DNA of 64,000 nt from Arachnia rubra. Lineage in GTDB: Bacteria > Actinomycetota > Actinomycetes > Propionibacteriales > Propionibacteriaceae. The notes below the pieces were generated by a model. That model had not been told where the DNA came from, ran no database searches, and worked only from the letters and a program-made list of their open reading frames with translations. Positions 32,309 to 40,212 of this stretch are shown in pieces. Every line of letters begins with the position of its first letter. Position 1 is the first letter of the stretch. The translations under genes and the position numbers were made by a program. Location of the stretch: the NCBI RefSeq assembly GCF_019973735.1, contig NZ_AP024463.1:1426001-1490000 (forward strand), written 5' to 3'.

Positions 32309-33379
32309 TCAGTTGACCAGCAGAATCCCGAGGAACGCTATCGCTGCCACAAGCAGGGTCGAGAGTGCCGCCAGACCGAAGGGACGGATGCCGACTTTCA
32401 GGAGACTCCTGATTCTGACGCCGCAGCCCAGTGCGAACATGGCGGCCGCCAACAGCACGGTTTGCAGCGCGCTGCCTGCGTCCAGCACCGTCTTCGGCAG
32501 TGGAATAAAGGAGCGGAGCAGCACCATCGCCAGGAAACCGAGGATGAACGGAGGCACGATCGGGGGAAGTTTAGAACGAGAAGTCTGCTGTCCTGGCGCA
32601 TCGGTCGCACGCTGAAGATGGCGTTGACGGATGCTCAGGACAGCGATCACGGGAGCCAGCAACAGAACGCGAGCCAGTTTCACAACGACTGCGACTGCCA
32701 GCGCCCCACCGCCGATCACACCCCCGATCGCCACCACCTGGGCGATCTCATGGGTCGAGCCGCCCGCCCATTTCCCAGCCGTCACGACATCCAGCCCGAA
32801 CAGGCTCACCAGGAGAGGGACGAGGAGGATCATCGAAGTACCAAAGATCACCACCAGGGCCACCGCGGTGATGGTGTCCTCCTCAGCCCTGTCGTCTGGA
32901 TCCGTCACCCCGGCCGCACCAGCCACAGCAGCGGCCCCACAGATCGAGAATCCGCATGCGACGAGCAGCGAAAGATTCGGTGGGACCCGCAGAAGCCGCC
33001 CCAGCAGGAGCGTCCCAAGCAGCCCGCCGGCGACAATGCACACAACCACCAGCAGCATCGGTGCCCCCAGGCCGGCGATATTGGTGAGGGAGAGCTGAAG
33101 CCCCAAGAATATGATGCCTGCACGCAGCAGCTTCTTTGCCGAGAAATCGACGCCGGGGGAGGTGATCTCCGGGAGCCGGAGGACATTGGTCACGAACATC
33201 CCCGCCACTATCGTGATGATCAGGGGACTGATGCCGGGAAGCAGTAAGTTGATGCCGTAGGCGGCACCAGCCGCGGCCAGGCACACGCCCAGCCCTGGAA
33301 CCAGCCGTTTCATTCCCGTGGGGGCCTGGTCGGCAGGGGACGGCTGCGCAGGTTGCTGATACGTCATGCGTCCTATCAT
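32309..33379 (-). CDS. YeiH/UPF0324 family membrane transporter (putative sulfate exporter)
   Basis: The 356-aa polytopic membrane protein has about 10 hydrophobic segments. Family blocks are LLRAGIIFLGLQLSL, CGFSICGAAAVAGAAGV and WAGGSTHEIAQVVAIG. Some family members are annotated as sulfate exporters or YeiH; the substrate here is not established. The ATG at 33379 has AAGGGG 5 nt upstream, and an internal ATG at 33367 is an alternative. No linked sulfonate gene. Confidence 0.85.
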   Translation of the reverse strand: MIGRMTYQQPAQPSPADQAPTGMKRLVPGLGVCLAAAGAAYGINLLLPGISPLIITIVAGMFVTNVLRLPEITSPGVDFSAKKLLRAGIIFLGLQLSLTNIAGLGAPMLLVVVCIVAGGLLGTLLLGRLLRVPPNLSLLVACGFSICGAAAVAGAAGVTDPDDRAEEDTITAVALVVIFGTSMILLVPLLVSLFGLDVVTAGKWAGGSTHEIAQVVAIGGVIGGGALAVAVVVKLARVLLLAPVIAVLSIRQRHLQRATDAPGQQTSRSKLPPIVPPFILGFLAMVLLRSFIPLPKTVLDAGSALQTVLLAAAMFALGCGVRIRSLLKVGIRPFGLAALSTLLVAAIAFLGILLVN

Positions 33380-33471
33380 TCACCCCTTGTCAGAGACAAT
33401 TAAACGATGGGCGTCAACCGCAGCTTTGCAGCGCTGAGACGGCATGAGCTTCCGAGCGGGGCAGGAGGCGG

Positions 33472-35070
33472 TCAGCATTCGACGACATTGACCGCCAATC
33501 CGCCTTCCGAAGTCTCCTTGTACTTCGAGAGCATGTCCTTCCCCGTCTGGCGCATCGTCTCTATCACGACGTCGAGGCTTACCGTGTGCCGTCCATCCCC
33601 CCACATGGCCATGCGCGCCGCGTTGATTGCCTTGCTGGCGGCGATGGCGTTTCGCTCGATGCAAGGAATTTGTACCAGGCCAGCCACCGGGTCGCAGGTG
33701 AGCCCCAGAGAATGCTCCATGGCTATCTCGGCTGCGTTCTCCACCTGACGGGGCGTCCCGCCGAGCGCCTGCGCCAGTCCAGCCGCTGCCATCGCAGAGG
33801 CCGAGCCGACCTCACCCTGGCAGCCGACCTCCGCGCCGGCTATGGAGGCGTTCGTCTTGATGAGAGAGCCGACGGCGGCGGCTGTCAGGAGGAAGCCATG
33901 CACTGCGCGGCGTCTCTTTGCCGCGTTCTCCTCCGTATCCGAGGCAGCCAGACGGAAGGGGAAATGACCTTCCTGGTCTAAGGGCATGAAGCGTCCAAAG
34001 GGCAGACCTGACTCCGGGCAGTATGCCGTCAGAAATCCCAGGACAGCGGGAATCACGCCAGCTGCTCCGTTCGTGGGGGCGGTCACCACACGATGGCCTG
34101 CGGCATTCTCCTCGTTGACGGCCAGTGCGTAAAGATTGACCCAGTCCATCGCCCTCATAGGATCCGCGTGAGTGGCAGCCCATTCCATGCTGCCGTGGAG
34201 ATCGCGCGGCTGGCAGGCCTCACGCTCACGTAACCGCGCAGCCAGTGAACCAGCGCGTCGCAGCACGTTGAGGCCACCGGGCAATATCCCCTGTTCCTGC
34301 AGACCTGCATCGATGCAGTCGAACATCGTGTTGGCGATCAGATCCAGGTAAGCTTCCACCTCTTCCTCGGGACGCATCGCCAGCTCATTCTCACGAACCA
34401 GCTGGGCGATGGACAGCCCCGAGGCATCGCAGGCAGCCAGCAGCTCTGAACTGGCACCGAACGGGTGGGGGAGCGTGGAACCGGGGGCCGTTCTGTCGGT
34501 GACTGCCCGGTCCAGCGGACGCACCTCGGGGGACTGCGTATCGTCGTTGGTCTGTTCCATGACGAACCCGCCGCCGATGGAGTAGTAGGTGCGTTGCAAT
34601 AGCGGCTCATCAGCGGCGTCGCTGGCCGTGATAGTCAAGGCGTTCACGTGGTAGGGCAGCACAGTGCGTGGCACGAAGCGCATGTCAGAGGCCATGTCGA
34701 ACTGGACCGGCCCGACTCCTGCCACCGGCAGCTGTCCCGAGGAAGCCAGAGCCGGCAGCAGGGACTCGACCGTCTGGATCGAGACCGACTCGGGGGAGTG
34801 GCCTCCAAGACCGAGGAGCACCGCCCGGTCAGTGCTGTGGCCACGTCCCGTCGCACCCAGGGAACCGAATAGGTCGACGGTGATGTGCTGGACGTCGCTG
34901 CCCTGTGGCAAAGTGGCCAGGTCCGCTATGAAAGCGACTCCAGCGCGCATCGGGCCCACCGTGTGGGAGGACGAAGGGCCGATGCCAACGCGGAACAGGT
35001 CCACTACTGACAGCGGACGCGGGGAACTTGACGAGGCCGACCTCGTCGCTGATGCCGGGAACGCATGCAT
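33472..35070 (-). CDS. sdaA: L-serine dehydratase (ammonia-lyase), single-chain iron-sulfur type
   Basis: Deaminates L-serine to pyruvate using a [4Fe-4S] cluster. The beta domain comes first ([20 protein letters not shown]). The alpha domain follows with [39 protein letters not shown] and [23 protein letters not shown], which contain the cluster cysteines. At 532 aa it is longer than many homologues because of a Ser/Ala-rich N-terminal extension of about 19 residues, so the true start may be internal. It is preceded on its own strand by a strong hairpin at 35162-35196. Confidence 0.92.
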   Translation of the reverse strand: MHAFPASATRSASSSSPRPLSVVDLFRVGIGPSSSHTVGPMRAGVAFIADLATLPQGSDVQHITVDLFGSLGATGRGHSTDRAVLLGLGGHSPESVSIQTVESLLPALASSGQLPVAGVGPVQFDMASDMRFVPRTVLPYHVNALTITASDAADEPLLQRTYYSIGGGFVMEQTNDDTQSPEVRPLDRAVTDRTAPGSTLPHPFGASSELLAACDASGLSIAQLVRENELAMRPEEEVEAYLDLIANTMFDCIDAGLQEQGILPGGLNVLRRAGSLAARLREREACQPRDLHGSMEWAATHADPMRAMDWVNLYALAVNEENAAGHRVVTAPTNGAAGVIPAVLGFLTAYCPESGLPFGRFMPLDQEGHFPFRLAASDTEENAAKRRRAVHGFLLTAAAVGSLIKTNASIAGAEVGCQGEVGSASAMAAAGLAQALGGTPRQVENAAEIAMEHSLGLTCDPVAGLVQIPCIERNAIAASKAINAARMAMWGDGRHTVSLDVVIETMRQTGKDMLSKYKETSEGGLAVNVVEC

Positions 35071-35161
35071 TCTGCAATTCTCGCACTTAGCGACGCTCAG
35101 GGCCAGAAAATCTGGTAGATCGCGGGAAACCGGTCTGCTAAGTCACTGATGTCTCAGCGGC

Positions 35162-35196
35162 GGGATGCTCTGGCGTCGTCAACGCCAGGGCATCCC
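35162..35196. promoter_or_regulatory. Strong 15-bp hairpin between sdaA and a membrane protein gene
   Basis: GGGATGCTCTGGCGT and ACGCCAGGGCATCCC pair over 15 positions (one G-T) around the loop CGTCA. It lies about 90 bp upstream of sdaA and 120 bp upstream of the gene on the other strand. It has no T tract on either side, so a plain terminator is doubtful. A leader structure or protein-binding site is possible. Confidence 0.5.
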
Positions 35197-35315
35197 CTGC
35201 GTCTTCGAGGCGAACCAGCCATGCTGGTGGGCCAGGTCGTGGCTAGGGCTTGCTGACGCCTCTGATGGGCGGGCAAAGTAAGGTCTTCGAGAACTTCTTC
35301 AGAGAAAGACCCAAG

Positions 35316-35999
35316 ATGTCCCAGCCGCCTCCACAGAGCTACGGCCCGAACCAGCCACAGGGATATGGCCCGAATGCGCCACAAGGGTGGAACAACGGAC
35401 CCCAGCCAACGTTCTACGGATCGGGTGGCGGGGCTCAGCTGTCTGAGCCCAAGACGTCACCCGTGCTCGCCATCGCCACCATGGGCGCAGGAGCACTGGC
35501 GCTGGTGGGCAGCAGCGGGCCGTGGGCGGTGGCCAAAGCTTTTGGAAGAGAACAGTCAGCCACCGGCCTGCAGAGCGACGGATGGGGGGTGACCGCTCTC
35601 TTACTCAGCATCGGCATCATCGCTGTGGCAGGGGCGGTGGCTTTCGTGCCCGCGGTGAAGCAGCTGACCTGGCCGATGTTCGTGGTGGCCGGACTAGGAT
35701 TAGTCAATCTGATCATCTCGATCGTGGTCGCCTCAAATGTCCAGAGTGTCAACGTGGTTGGCCTGGTGCAGGCTGGGATGGGCTGGGGACTGATCCTCCT
35801 ACTGATCGCATCGATTGCCGTCATCGCTCTGGCGGTAGTCCAAGCACTTCAGACCCTCAAGGCCGCGAAAAACGCTCACCCATTCCCGCCCAGCTCCGGA
35901 GGGATGGGAAATCCGTACCAGGGTGGCGGGCAGCCCCAGGGATACCAGAATCAAGGGCCATCCGGGGCCCACCACGGGCCCCAAGGCTACCCCCACTGA
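35316..35999 (+). CDS. Four-helix membrane protein with Pro/Gln/Gly-rich tails
   Basis: The 227-aa product has no family I recognise. The N-terminal 40 residues are repeats of QGYGPN-like sequence. Four hydrophobic segments follow (about residues 48-65, 88-110, 118-140 and 155-180). The C-terminal 45 residues are again rich in Gly, Pro, Gln and His. Proteins of this layout are common in actinobacteria and are often annotated only as membrane proteins. I choose the ATG at 35316 because the upstream extension is hydrophilic and unlike the family layout. A terminator follows. Confidence 0.75.
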   Translation: MSQPPPQSYGPNQPQGYGPNAPQGWNNGPQPTFYGSGGGAQLSEPKTSPVLAIATMGAGALALVGSSGPWAVAKAFGREQSATGLQSDGWGVTALLLSIGIIAVAGAVAFVPAVKQLTWPMFVVAGLGLVNLIISIVVASNVQSVNVVGLVQAGMGWGLILLLIASIAVIALAVVQALQTLKAAKNAHPFPPSSGGMGNPYQGGGQPQGYQNQGPSGAHHGPQGYPH

Positions 36000-36019
36000 A
36001 ATGGCCCCAGAATGTGAGG

Positions 36020-36064
36020 CAGGCCCGGGTCTTCGCAAGGAAGACCCGGCCTGTCTCTTCCCTT
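36020..36064 (+). terminator. Intrinsic terminator after the membrane protein gene
   Basis: CAGGCC-C-GGGTCTTC and GAAGACCC-GGCCTG form a 14-bp stem with one bulge around GCAAG, followed by TCTCTTCCCTT. The region 36065-36224 contains nothing else I can name. Confidence 0.8.
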
Positions 36065-36224
36065 GTGTTCAAGACGATCGTGGCTGATAAGCGATTGGGG
36101 TACACGGATACTGCGCCGATGACAATCTTTACCACGGCAACACTCGGCTGAGCTTCACTGATCCCCGGCGGGCTCTTCAGCCTGGATGGTCCCGATGGGT
36201 TTCAGGACCTCTTGTCCGGCGCGA

Positions 36225-36581
36225 TCATTTTTCTTCCTGCTTACCGCCCTTCTCGCGGGGGTCGAGCATCAGCAGTAGCATCTTGCTGGGTTCCAGAGCC
36301 TCGACAGCGTGGGGGAGCCGGGTGCCGAAATGCAGCAGATCCCCGGGCGCGAGTTCGACGCCCTGCCCGTCAGCATCGATACGCAACCGCCCTTCGAGCA
36401 CCATGACAACCGCAGGCATTGCAGCAGTGTGTTCGCTCAAGGCCTCACCTTTGTCAAAGGAGAACAGCACTGCACGGCAGGTTTCCGCGTTCATGATCGT
36501 TCGGGACACCGTGGCTGCTTTGTTGATCTCGATCATGGAGGCAATGCCATGGACGTAGCTCAATACGGGGTTTGTGGTCAT
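36225..36581 (-). CDS. Cupin domain protein
   Basis: The 118-aa small beta-barrel protein has cupin motif 1 as EHTAAMPAVVMVLEGRL and motif 2 as PGDLLHFGTRLPHAVEA. The histidines in EHTAA and PHAVEA are candidate metal ligands. The ligand or reaction is unknown; such proteins often act as quercetinase-like enzymes or sugar-binding regulators. The ATG at 36581 has AAAGGAAG upstream. It follows the methyltransferase gene by 10 nt, so the two form an operon. Confidence 0.8.
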   Translation of the reverse strand: MTTNPVLSYVHGIASMIEINKAATVSRTIMNAETCRAVLFSFDKGEALSEHTAAMPAVVMVLEGRLRIDADGQGVELAPGDLLHFGTRLPHAVEALEPSKMLLLMLDPREKGGKQEEK

Positions 36582-36591
36582 GATCTTCCTT

Positions 36592-37401
36592 TCAGGATTG
36601 GGAGGGTTTGCGGGCAACCAGTGCCACTCCGCACATTGATGACTCGTATGTGGTGAAGGTCTGTCGCATGGAAAGCACCCTGCGACGCAGATCCGGTTGG
36701 GTCACCAGGTTCTTGGCGATGCGCAGCACGCCAAGAACCCCTTCGTCCGCGAGGTTCCGGCCAATCTTCAACAGGGCCATGGGGGCAGTGCTGGTCCATT
36801 CGATGACGAGACCGTTGCTGATCAACAATTCACTCCACTGCGCGAGGGTCAATGGGCGGGCATTGACGTGAATGGAACGTGCCAAGGCCTTGGAGATGTC
36901 CGAACCGATTTCTGGATCGATGTCGTCGGGCGCCAGCCCCAGCTCATGGATCGCGTAGAGGCCACCGGGACGTAGGATCCGGACCGCCTCGGTCACGATC
37001 CCGGCTTTGCCACGCGGACTTTGCATGGTGAGCATGGCCTCACCTATCACAGCGTCCGCACTGGCATCACCGAGACCCGTGTCTGCGGCATCCGCCTGCC
37101 GGCAGGAACCACCCACCGATTTAACCACCTCGTTGACCCGGGCCACCGCGGTGGCGTCACTATCAACCCCTACATAGGAGCGTGGAGCCGCTGCGATGAT
37201 CTCCCGGGCAGTACGTCCTAGCCCCGGTGCAAGCTCCACCACATCCTTGTTGCCGAGAGAACAGCGGCCGAGCATGGCGCGTGTCAGGCCAAGCCCTCCA
37301 GGACGCAGTACCCGTTTGCCGGCACGGGCCAGCACCCAGTGTCCGGGGGCAGTTGCAGTGGGCCGGTGTGCGAAGGGGATGGAATCAGGACCGGTGCTCA
37401 C
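36592..37401 (-). CDS. Class I SAM-dependent methyltransferase
   Basis: The 269-aa product binds S-adenosylmethionine through DVVELAPGLGRTAREII (motif I), with YVGVDSDATAV for the adenosine and ADAVIGEAMLTMQ (motif IV region). RILRPGGLYAIHEL follows. Methyltransferase_11-like. The acceptor is unknown; lipid, quinone or small-molecule methylation are options. GTG start at 37401. Its partner gene encodes a cupin. Confidence 0.85.
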   Translation of the reverse strand: MSTGPDSIPFAHRPTATAPGHWVLARAGKRVLRPGGLGLTRAMLGRCSLGNKDVVELAPGLGRTAREIIAAAPRSYVGVDSDATAVARVNEVVKSVGGSCRQADAADTGLGDASADAVIGEAMLTMQSPRGKAGIVTEAVRILRPGGLYAIHELGLAPDDIDPEIGSDISKALARSIHVNARPLTLAQWSELLISNGLVIEWTSTAPMALLKIGRNLADEGVLGVLRIAKNLVTQPDLRRRVLSMRQTFTTYESSMCGVALVARKPSQS

Positions 37402-37427
37402 TTTCGCAAGGCTATCATTGCCAAAAA

Positions 37428-38642
37428 TTACCCTCTAGGGCTGCGTACACGGGCCAGTGCCCATGCCATCGCTCCGGAGACGGCGGCCAGGAAGGCCAGC
37501 AGGAGAGCGGCTGCGGGCAGCCCCAGCGACGCTCCCAGCCAGCCCGCCGTCGGGTAACCGATCAAATAGCAGGCATGACTCAGGGAAAACTGTGCGGCGA
37601 ACACCGCTGGCTGTTCCTTTGCTTCACATGAGCGTCGCAGCAGGCGCGAGGAAGGCGTTGAGATCAAGGAGGTGGCCGCTCCCAGGAGGAACCAGATGAG
37701 ATCCAGCACAATCCACTGCGCCACATCCTGGGACATGCCGATCGCGGCGGCGCTCAGTGCCAGCCCTGCTGGGAGTAGGACAGCTCCCGCCAGCATCACG
37801 GAATAGTCCCGGAGACGTTTGAGCACTGACGGTAGGGCGAGAGCCACCAGCATTGATCCAGCGCCATAGGTAACGAGCAGCCATGCCACCCCAGAGTCAT
37901 CGCCGTGCAGATGGGTTTTTACCAATACGGCCGTATTCACCAGGACCATTGCGATCCCGCATGCAACAGACATGTTGAACGCCATCAGGCCTCTCAGTTC
38001 CGGAGTGCGGCCGAAGATGCGGGCACCTCGCGTCAACCGTTCCATGAAAGGCGCCTGGACATCGGGGACAGGCGCGGGAAGGCGCGCCCAGATAACCAGT
38101 GCGATGGATGCGACGAAACCGAGCGCCGTTCCCATGAAGAGGTTGTGGTAGCTCATGACCGTGAGCAGGACAGCGGCCAAGGCAGGAGAGAGTAGCGATT
38201 CAAGGTCATAGGCCAGCCGCGACAACGACAGCGCCGCCGTGTAGTCGTCCTCATCTGGCAATACCTGCGGGATGGTGGCCTGGAAGGCGGGGGTGAAAGT
38301 GGCCGAGGCTGCCTGGAGGCCGAAGATCAGCAGATAAATCTGCCAGGGGTCTGTGACGAACGGCAGGCATAGTGCCATGGCTGCGCGTACCGCGTCGGCG
38401 CCGACCAGGACAGTGGTCCGGGGGAGCCGATTCACCAGGGCGGACATCACCGGTGAGATGGTCACGAAGGCGATGATCCGGATTGTCAGGGCAGTCCCCA
38501 TGACGATTCCTGCGTCATCTCCCGCCACCTCAACGGCCAGTAGCCCAAGGGCGACCGTCAGCAGGCCGGTGCCGATGAGTGCCAGCACCTGGGCGGTGAA
38601 GAGACGCGCGTAGGTGCGGTTGTGCAGTGCGGCCAGCATCAC
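37428..38642 (-). CDS. MFS transporter
   Basis: The 404-aa major facilitator has twelve hydrophobic segments. NRTYARLFTAQVLALIGTGL is the N-terminal helix typical of small-drug or siderophore exporters, and RLPRTTVLVGADAVRAAMA marks the loop 2-3 signature region. The gene starts with GTG (38642), overlapping the ArsR stop as GTGA. The substrate is probably a metal or toxic compound sensed by the ArsR protein, but sequence alone does not settle this. Confidence 0.87.
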   Translation of the reverse strand: MMLAALHNRTYARLFTAQVLALIGTGLLTVALGLLAVEVAGDDAGIVMGTALTIRIIAFVTISPVMSALVNRLPRTTVLVGADAVRAAMALCLPFVTDPWQIYLLIFGLQAASATFTPAFQATIPQVLPDEDDYTAALSLSRLAYDLESLLSPALAAVLLTVMSYHNLFMGTALGFVASIALVIWARLPAPVPDVQAPFMERLTRGARIFGRTPELRGLMAFNMSVACGIAMVLVNTAVLVKTHLHGDDSGVAWLLVTYGAGSMLVALALPSVLKRLRDYSVMLAGAVLLPAGLALSAAAIGMSQDVAQWIVLDLIWFLLGAATSLISTPSSRLLRRSCEAKEQPAVFAAQFSLSHACYLIGYPTAGWLGASLGLPAAALLLAFLAAVSGAMAWALARVRSPRG

Positions 38643-38986
38643 GACTTCCTGTGATGTGCCGGATTCTCGTCAATGGCGTGCTCAGCCTGGAACAGGGCGT
38701 CGGCCACCAGCTGGGGCGCGTGTTCGTTCGCGAGGCTGTAGAAGATGCGCTGTCCCTCCTGGCGGCTGGCGACGATGCGGGCGAGTCTCAGTTTGGCGAG
38801 ATGCTGCGAGACGGCGGCGGGAGCCTTCCCAACGGCCTCTGCGATCTGCCCCACTGAGAGCTCGGAGCCCTGTAATGCAACGATGATGCGCACCCTCGTG
38901 GGCTCCGCCAGCATCGAGAAAACCTCCACGGCGAGGTCGATGTACTCGGGGTTGGGCGTCCCAGCACTGCTCTTATCTGCATTCAT
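38639..38986 (-). CDS. ArsR family transcriptional regulator
   Basis: The 115-aa winged-helix repressor has VFSMLAEPTRVRIIVAL, then the recognition helices LSVGQIAEAVGKAPAAVSQHLAKLRLARIV, and EGQRIFYSLA in the wing. The classical ELCVCDL metal site is replaced by ELSVGQI, so metal sensing through that cysteine pair is not expected. It heads an operon with the MFS transporter, and an imperfect palindrome covers its promoter. Confidence 0.9.
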   Translation of the reverse strand: MNADKSSAGTPNPEYIDLAVEVFSMLAEPTRVRIIVALQGSELSVGQIAEAVGKAPAAVSQHLAKLRLARIVASRQEGQRIFYSLANEHAPQLVADALFQAEHAIDENPAHHRKS

Positions 38987-39006
38987 ATGCAGATAATTAC
39001 ATGCGT
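38987..39006. promoter_or_regulatory. Probable ArsR operator
   Basis: ATGCAGATAATTACATGCGT is an imperfect palindrome centred on TAATTA. TAATTA lies 7 nt upstream of the regulator ATG and could itself be the -10 box of a leaderless promoter. Confidence 0.5.
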
Positions 39007-39096
39007 GGATATGCGGGTCAAGGGGTGGGTCGAGGCCGAGCCCTGAGATTCTGTCGGTGAGGGCTGATATACCTGATGTGCGACGAAGGGAGAACG

Positions 39097-40212
39097 ATGA
39101 GGTTCATCGCAACTGCTGACTGGCAGCTGGGGATGACGGCCCATTTCCTGGACGATGCCGCTCGCGCACGTTTTCACCAGGCCAGGCTTGATGCCGTCGT
39201 CGAGATCGGGCGGATCGCCGCTCAGCGTAGGGCCGACTTCGTCGTGGTCGGCGGGGATGTCTTCGAATCGAACCAGCTTGACCGCGGGATACTTCTACGC
39301 GCGTTCGAGGCGTTGCGTTTCTGTCCGGTCCCGGTGGTGCTGGTACCCGGCAATCACGACCCATTGGATGCCTCGTCCATCTACCGGTCCCAGGCCTTCA
39401 GCGACCGGTGCCCCTCCCACGTGACGGTTGCCCAGGATTCCAGCCCCATCAGCATCGTGCCTGGCACCGAGGTGGTGGCCGCTCCCTGGTTCTCGAAACG
39501 TCCGCACACCGACCTTGTAGCGTCGGCCTGTGCAGGCCTGGAACCGCCCGCCGGCGGCATGACTCGGATTGTGGTGGGCCATGGCGCGGTGTCCAGTCTC
39601 AACCCAGACCGGGAGTCGTTGGCCGCCATCGATGATGCAGCCCTTGCCGCGAGGATTCGTGAGGGCCTGCTCCACTTCGCCGTTCTCGGTGATCGGCATT
39701 CCGTTACCGAGGTGGCGCCCGGGATCTGGTATCCGGGTGCCCCAGAGGTGACGGACCGCCGCGAGACCGCGCCTGGCAATATCCTGCTCGTCGAGATCAC
39801 CCATGGCATCCCAGAAGTCGAGGTGATCCGGACGGGCCGCTGGAGTTTTATCGTCGTGGAGGAGGAGCTCTCGGCTGCGGAGGACGTGGATCGTTTGATC
39901 GCTCGCCTGCAGGAGTTGCCTGCCAAGGAACGTAGCGCCGTCTGGCTGAAACTGCGCGGCACCCTCTCCGTCGCGGAGTTCGCGCGGTATACAGCAGAGC
40001 TTGCTGAGCTTGAGACGTTGTTCGCAAAGCTGACCACGTGGGAGCGTCACAATGATCTCGTGGTTCTTCCCGACGATCATGACTTCACCGATCTCGGACT
40101 CACCGGATTTGCATCCGAGGCGCTTCAGGAGCTGACAGCGGCAGCGGGCGACGATGCCACCGCCAGGGATGCCCTGGCCTTGCTCTATCGACTGGTGAGG
40201 GCAACAGCATGA
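39097..40212 (+). CDS. SbcD-like DNA repair exonuclease (metallophosphoesterase)
   Basis: Mre11-like nuclease subunit. The 371-aa product has the metal-binding motifs in order: TADWQLGM (the usual His is Gln, as in other actinobacterial members), VGGDVFES, PGNHDPLD, VVGHGAVS and VLGDRHSV. It should process DNA ends with the ATPase encoded next. The ATG at 39097 has AGGGAG upstream, and a TTG or similar start 21 nt earlier is unnecessary. ATGA overlap with the downstream gene. Confidence 0.87.
   Translation: MRFIATADWQLGMTAHFLDDAARARFHQARLDAVVEIGRIAAQRRADFVVVGGDVFESNQLDRGILLRAFEALRFCPVPVVLVPGNHDPLDASSIYRSQAFSDRCPSHVTVAQDSSPISIVPGTEVVAAPWFSKRPHTDLVASACAGLEPPAGGMTRIVVGHGAVSSLNPDRESLAAIDDAALAARIREGLLHFAVLGDRHSVTEVAPGIWYPGAPEVTDRRETAPGNILLVEITHGIPEVEVIRTGRWSFIVVEEELSAAEDVDRLIARLQELPAKERSAVWLKLRGTLSVAEFARYTAELAELETLFAKLTTWERHNDLVVLPDDHDFTDLGLTGFASEALQELTAAAGDDATARDALALLYRLVRATA

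Noticed and set aside
32294..33247. Long plus-strand frame (317 codons) opposite the YeiH-type gene
   Set aside because: It is the antisense shadow of a strongly conserved membrane protein. Its composition (His/Gln/Asp-rich, no domains) is typical of such shadows in high-GC DNA.
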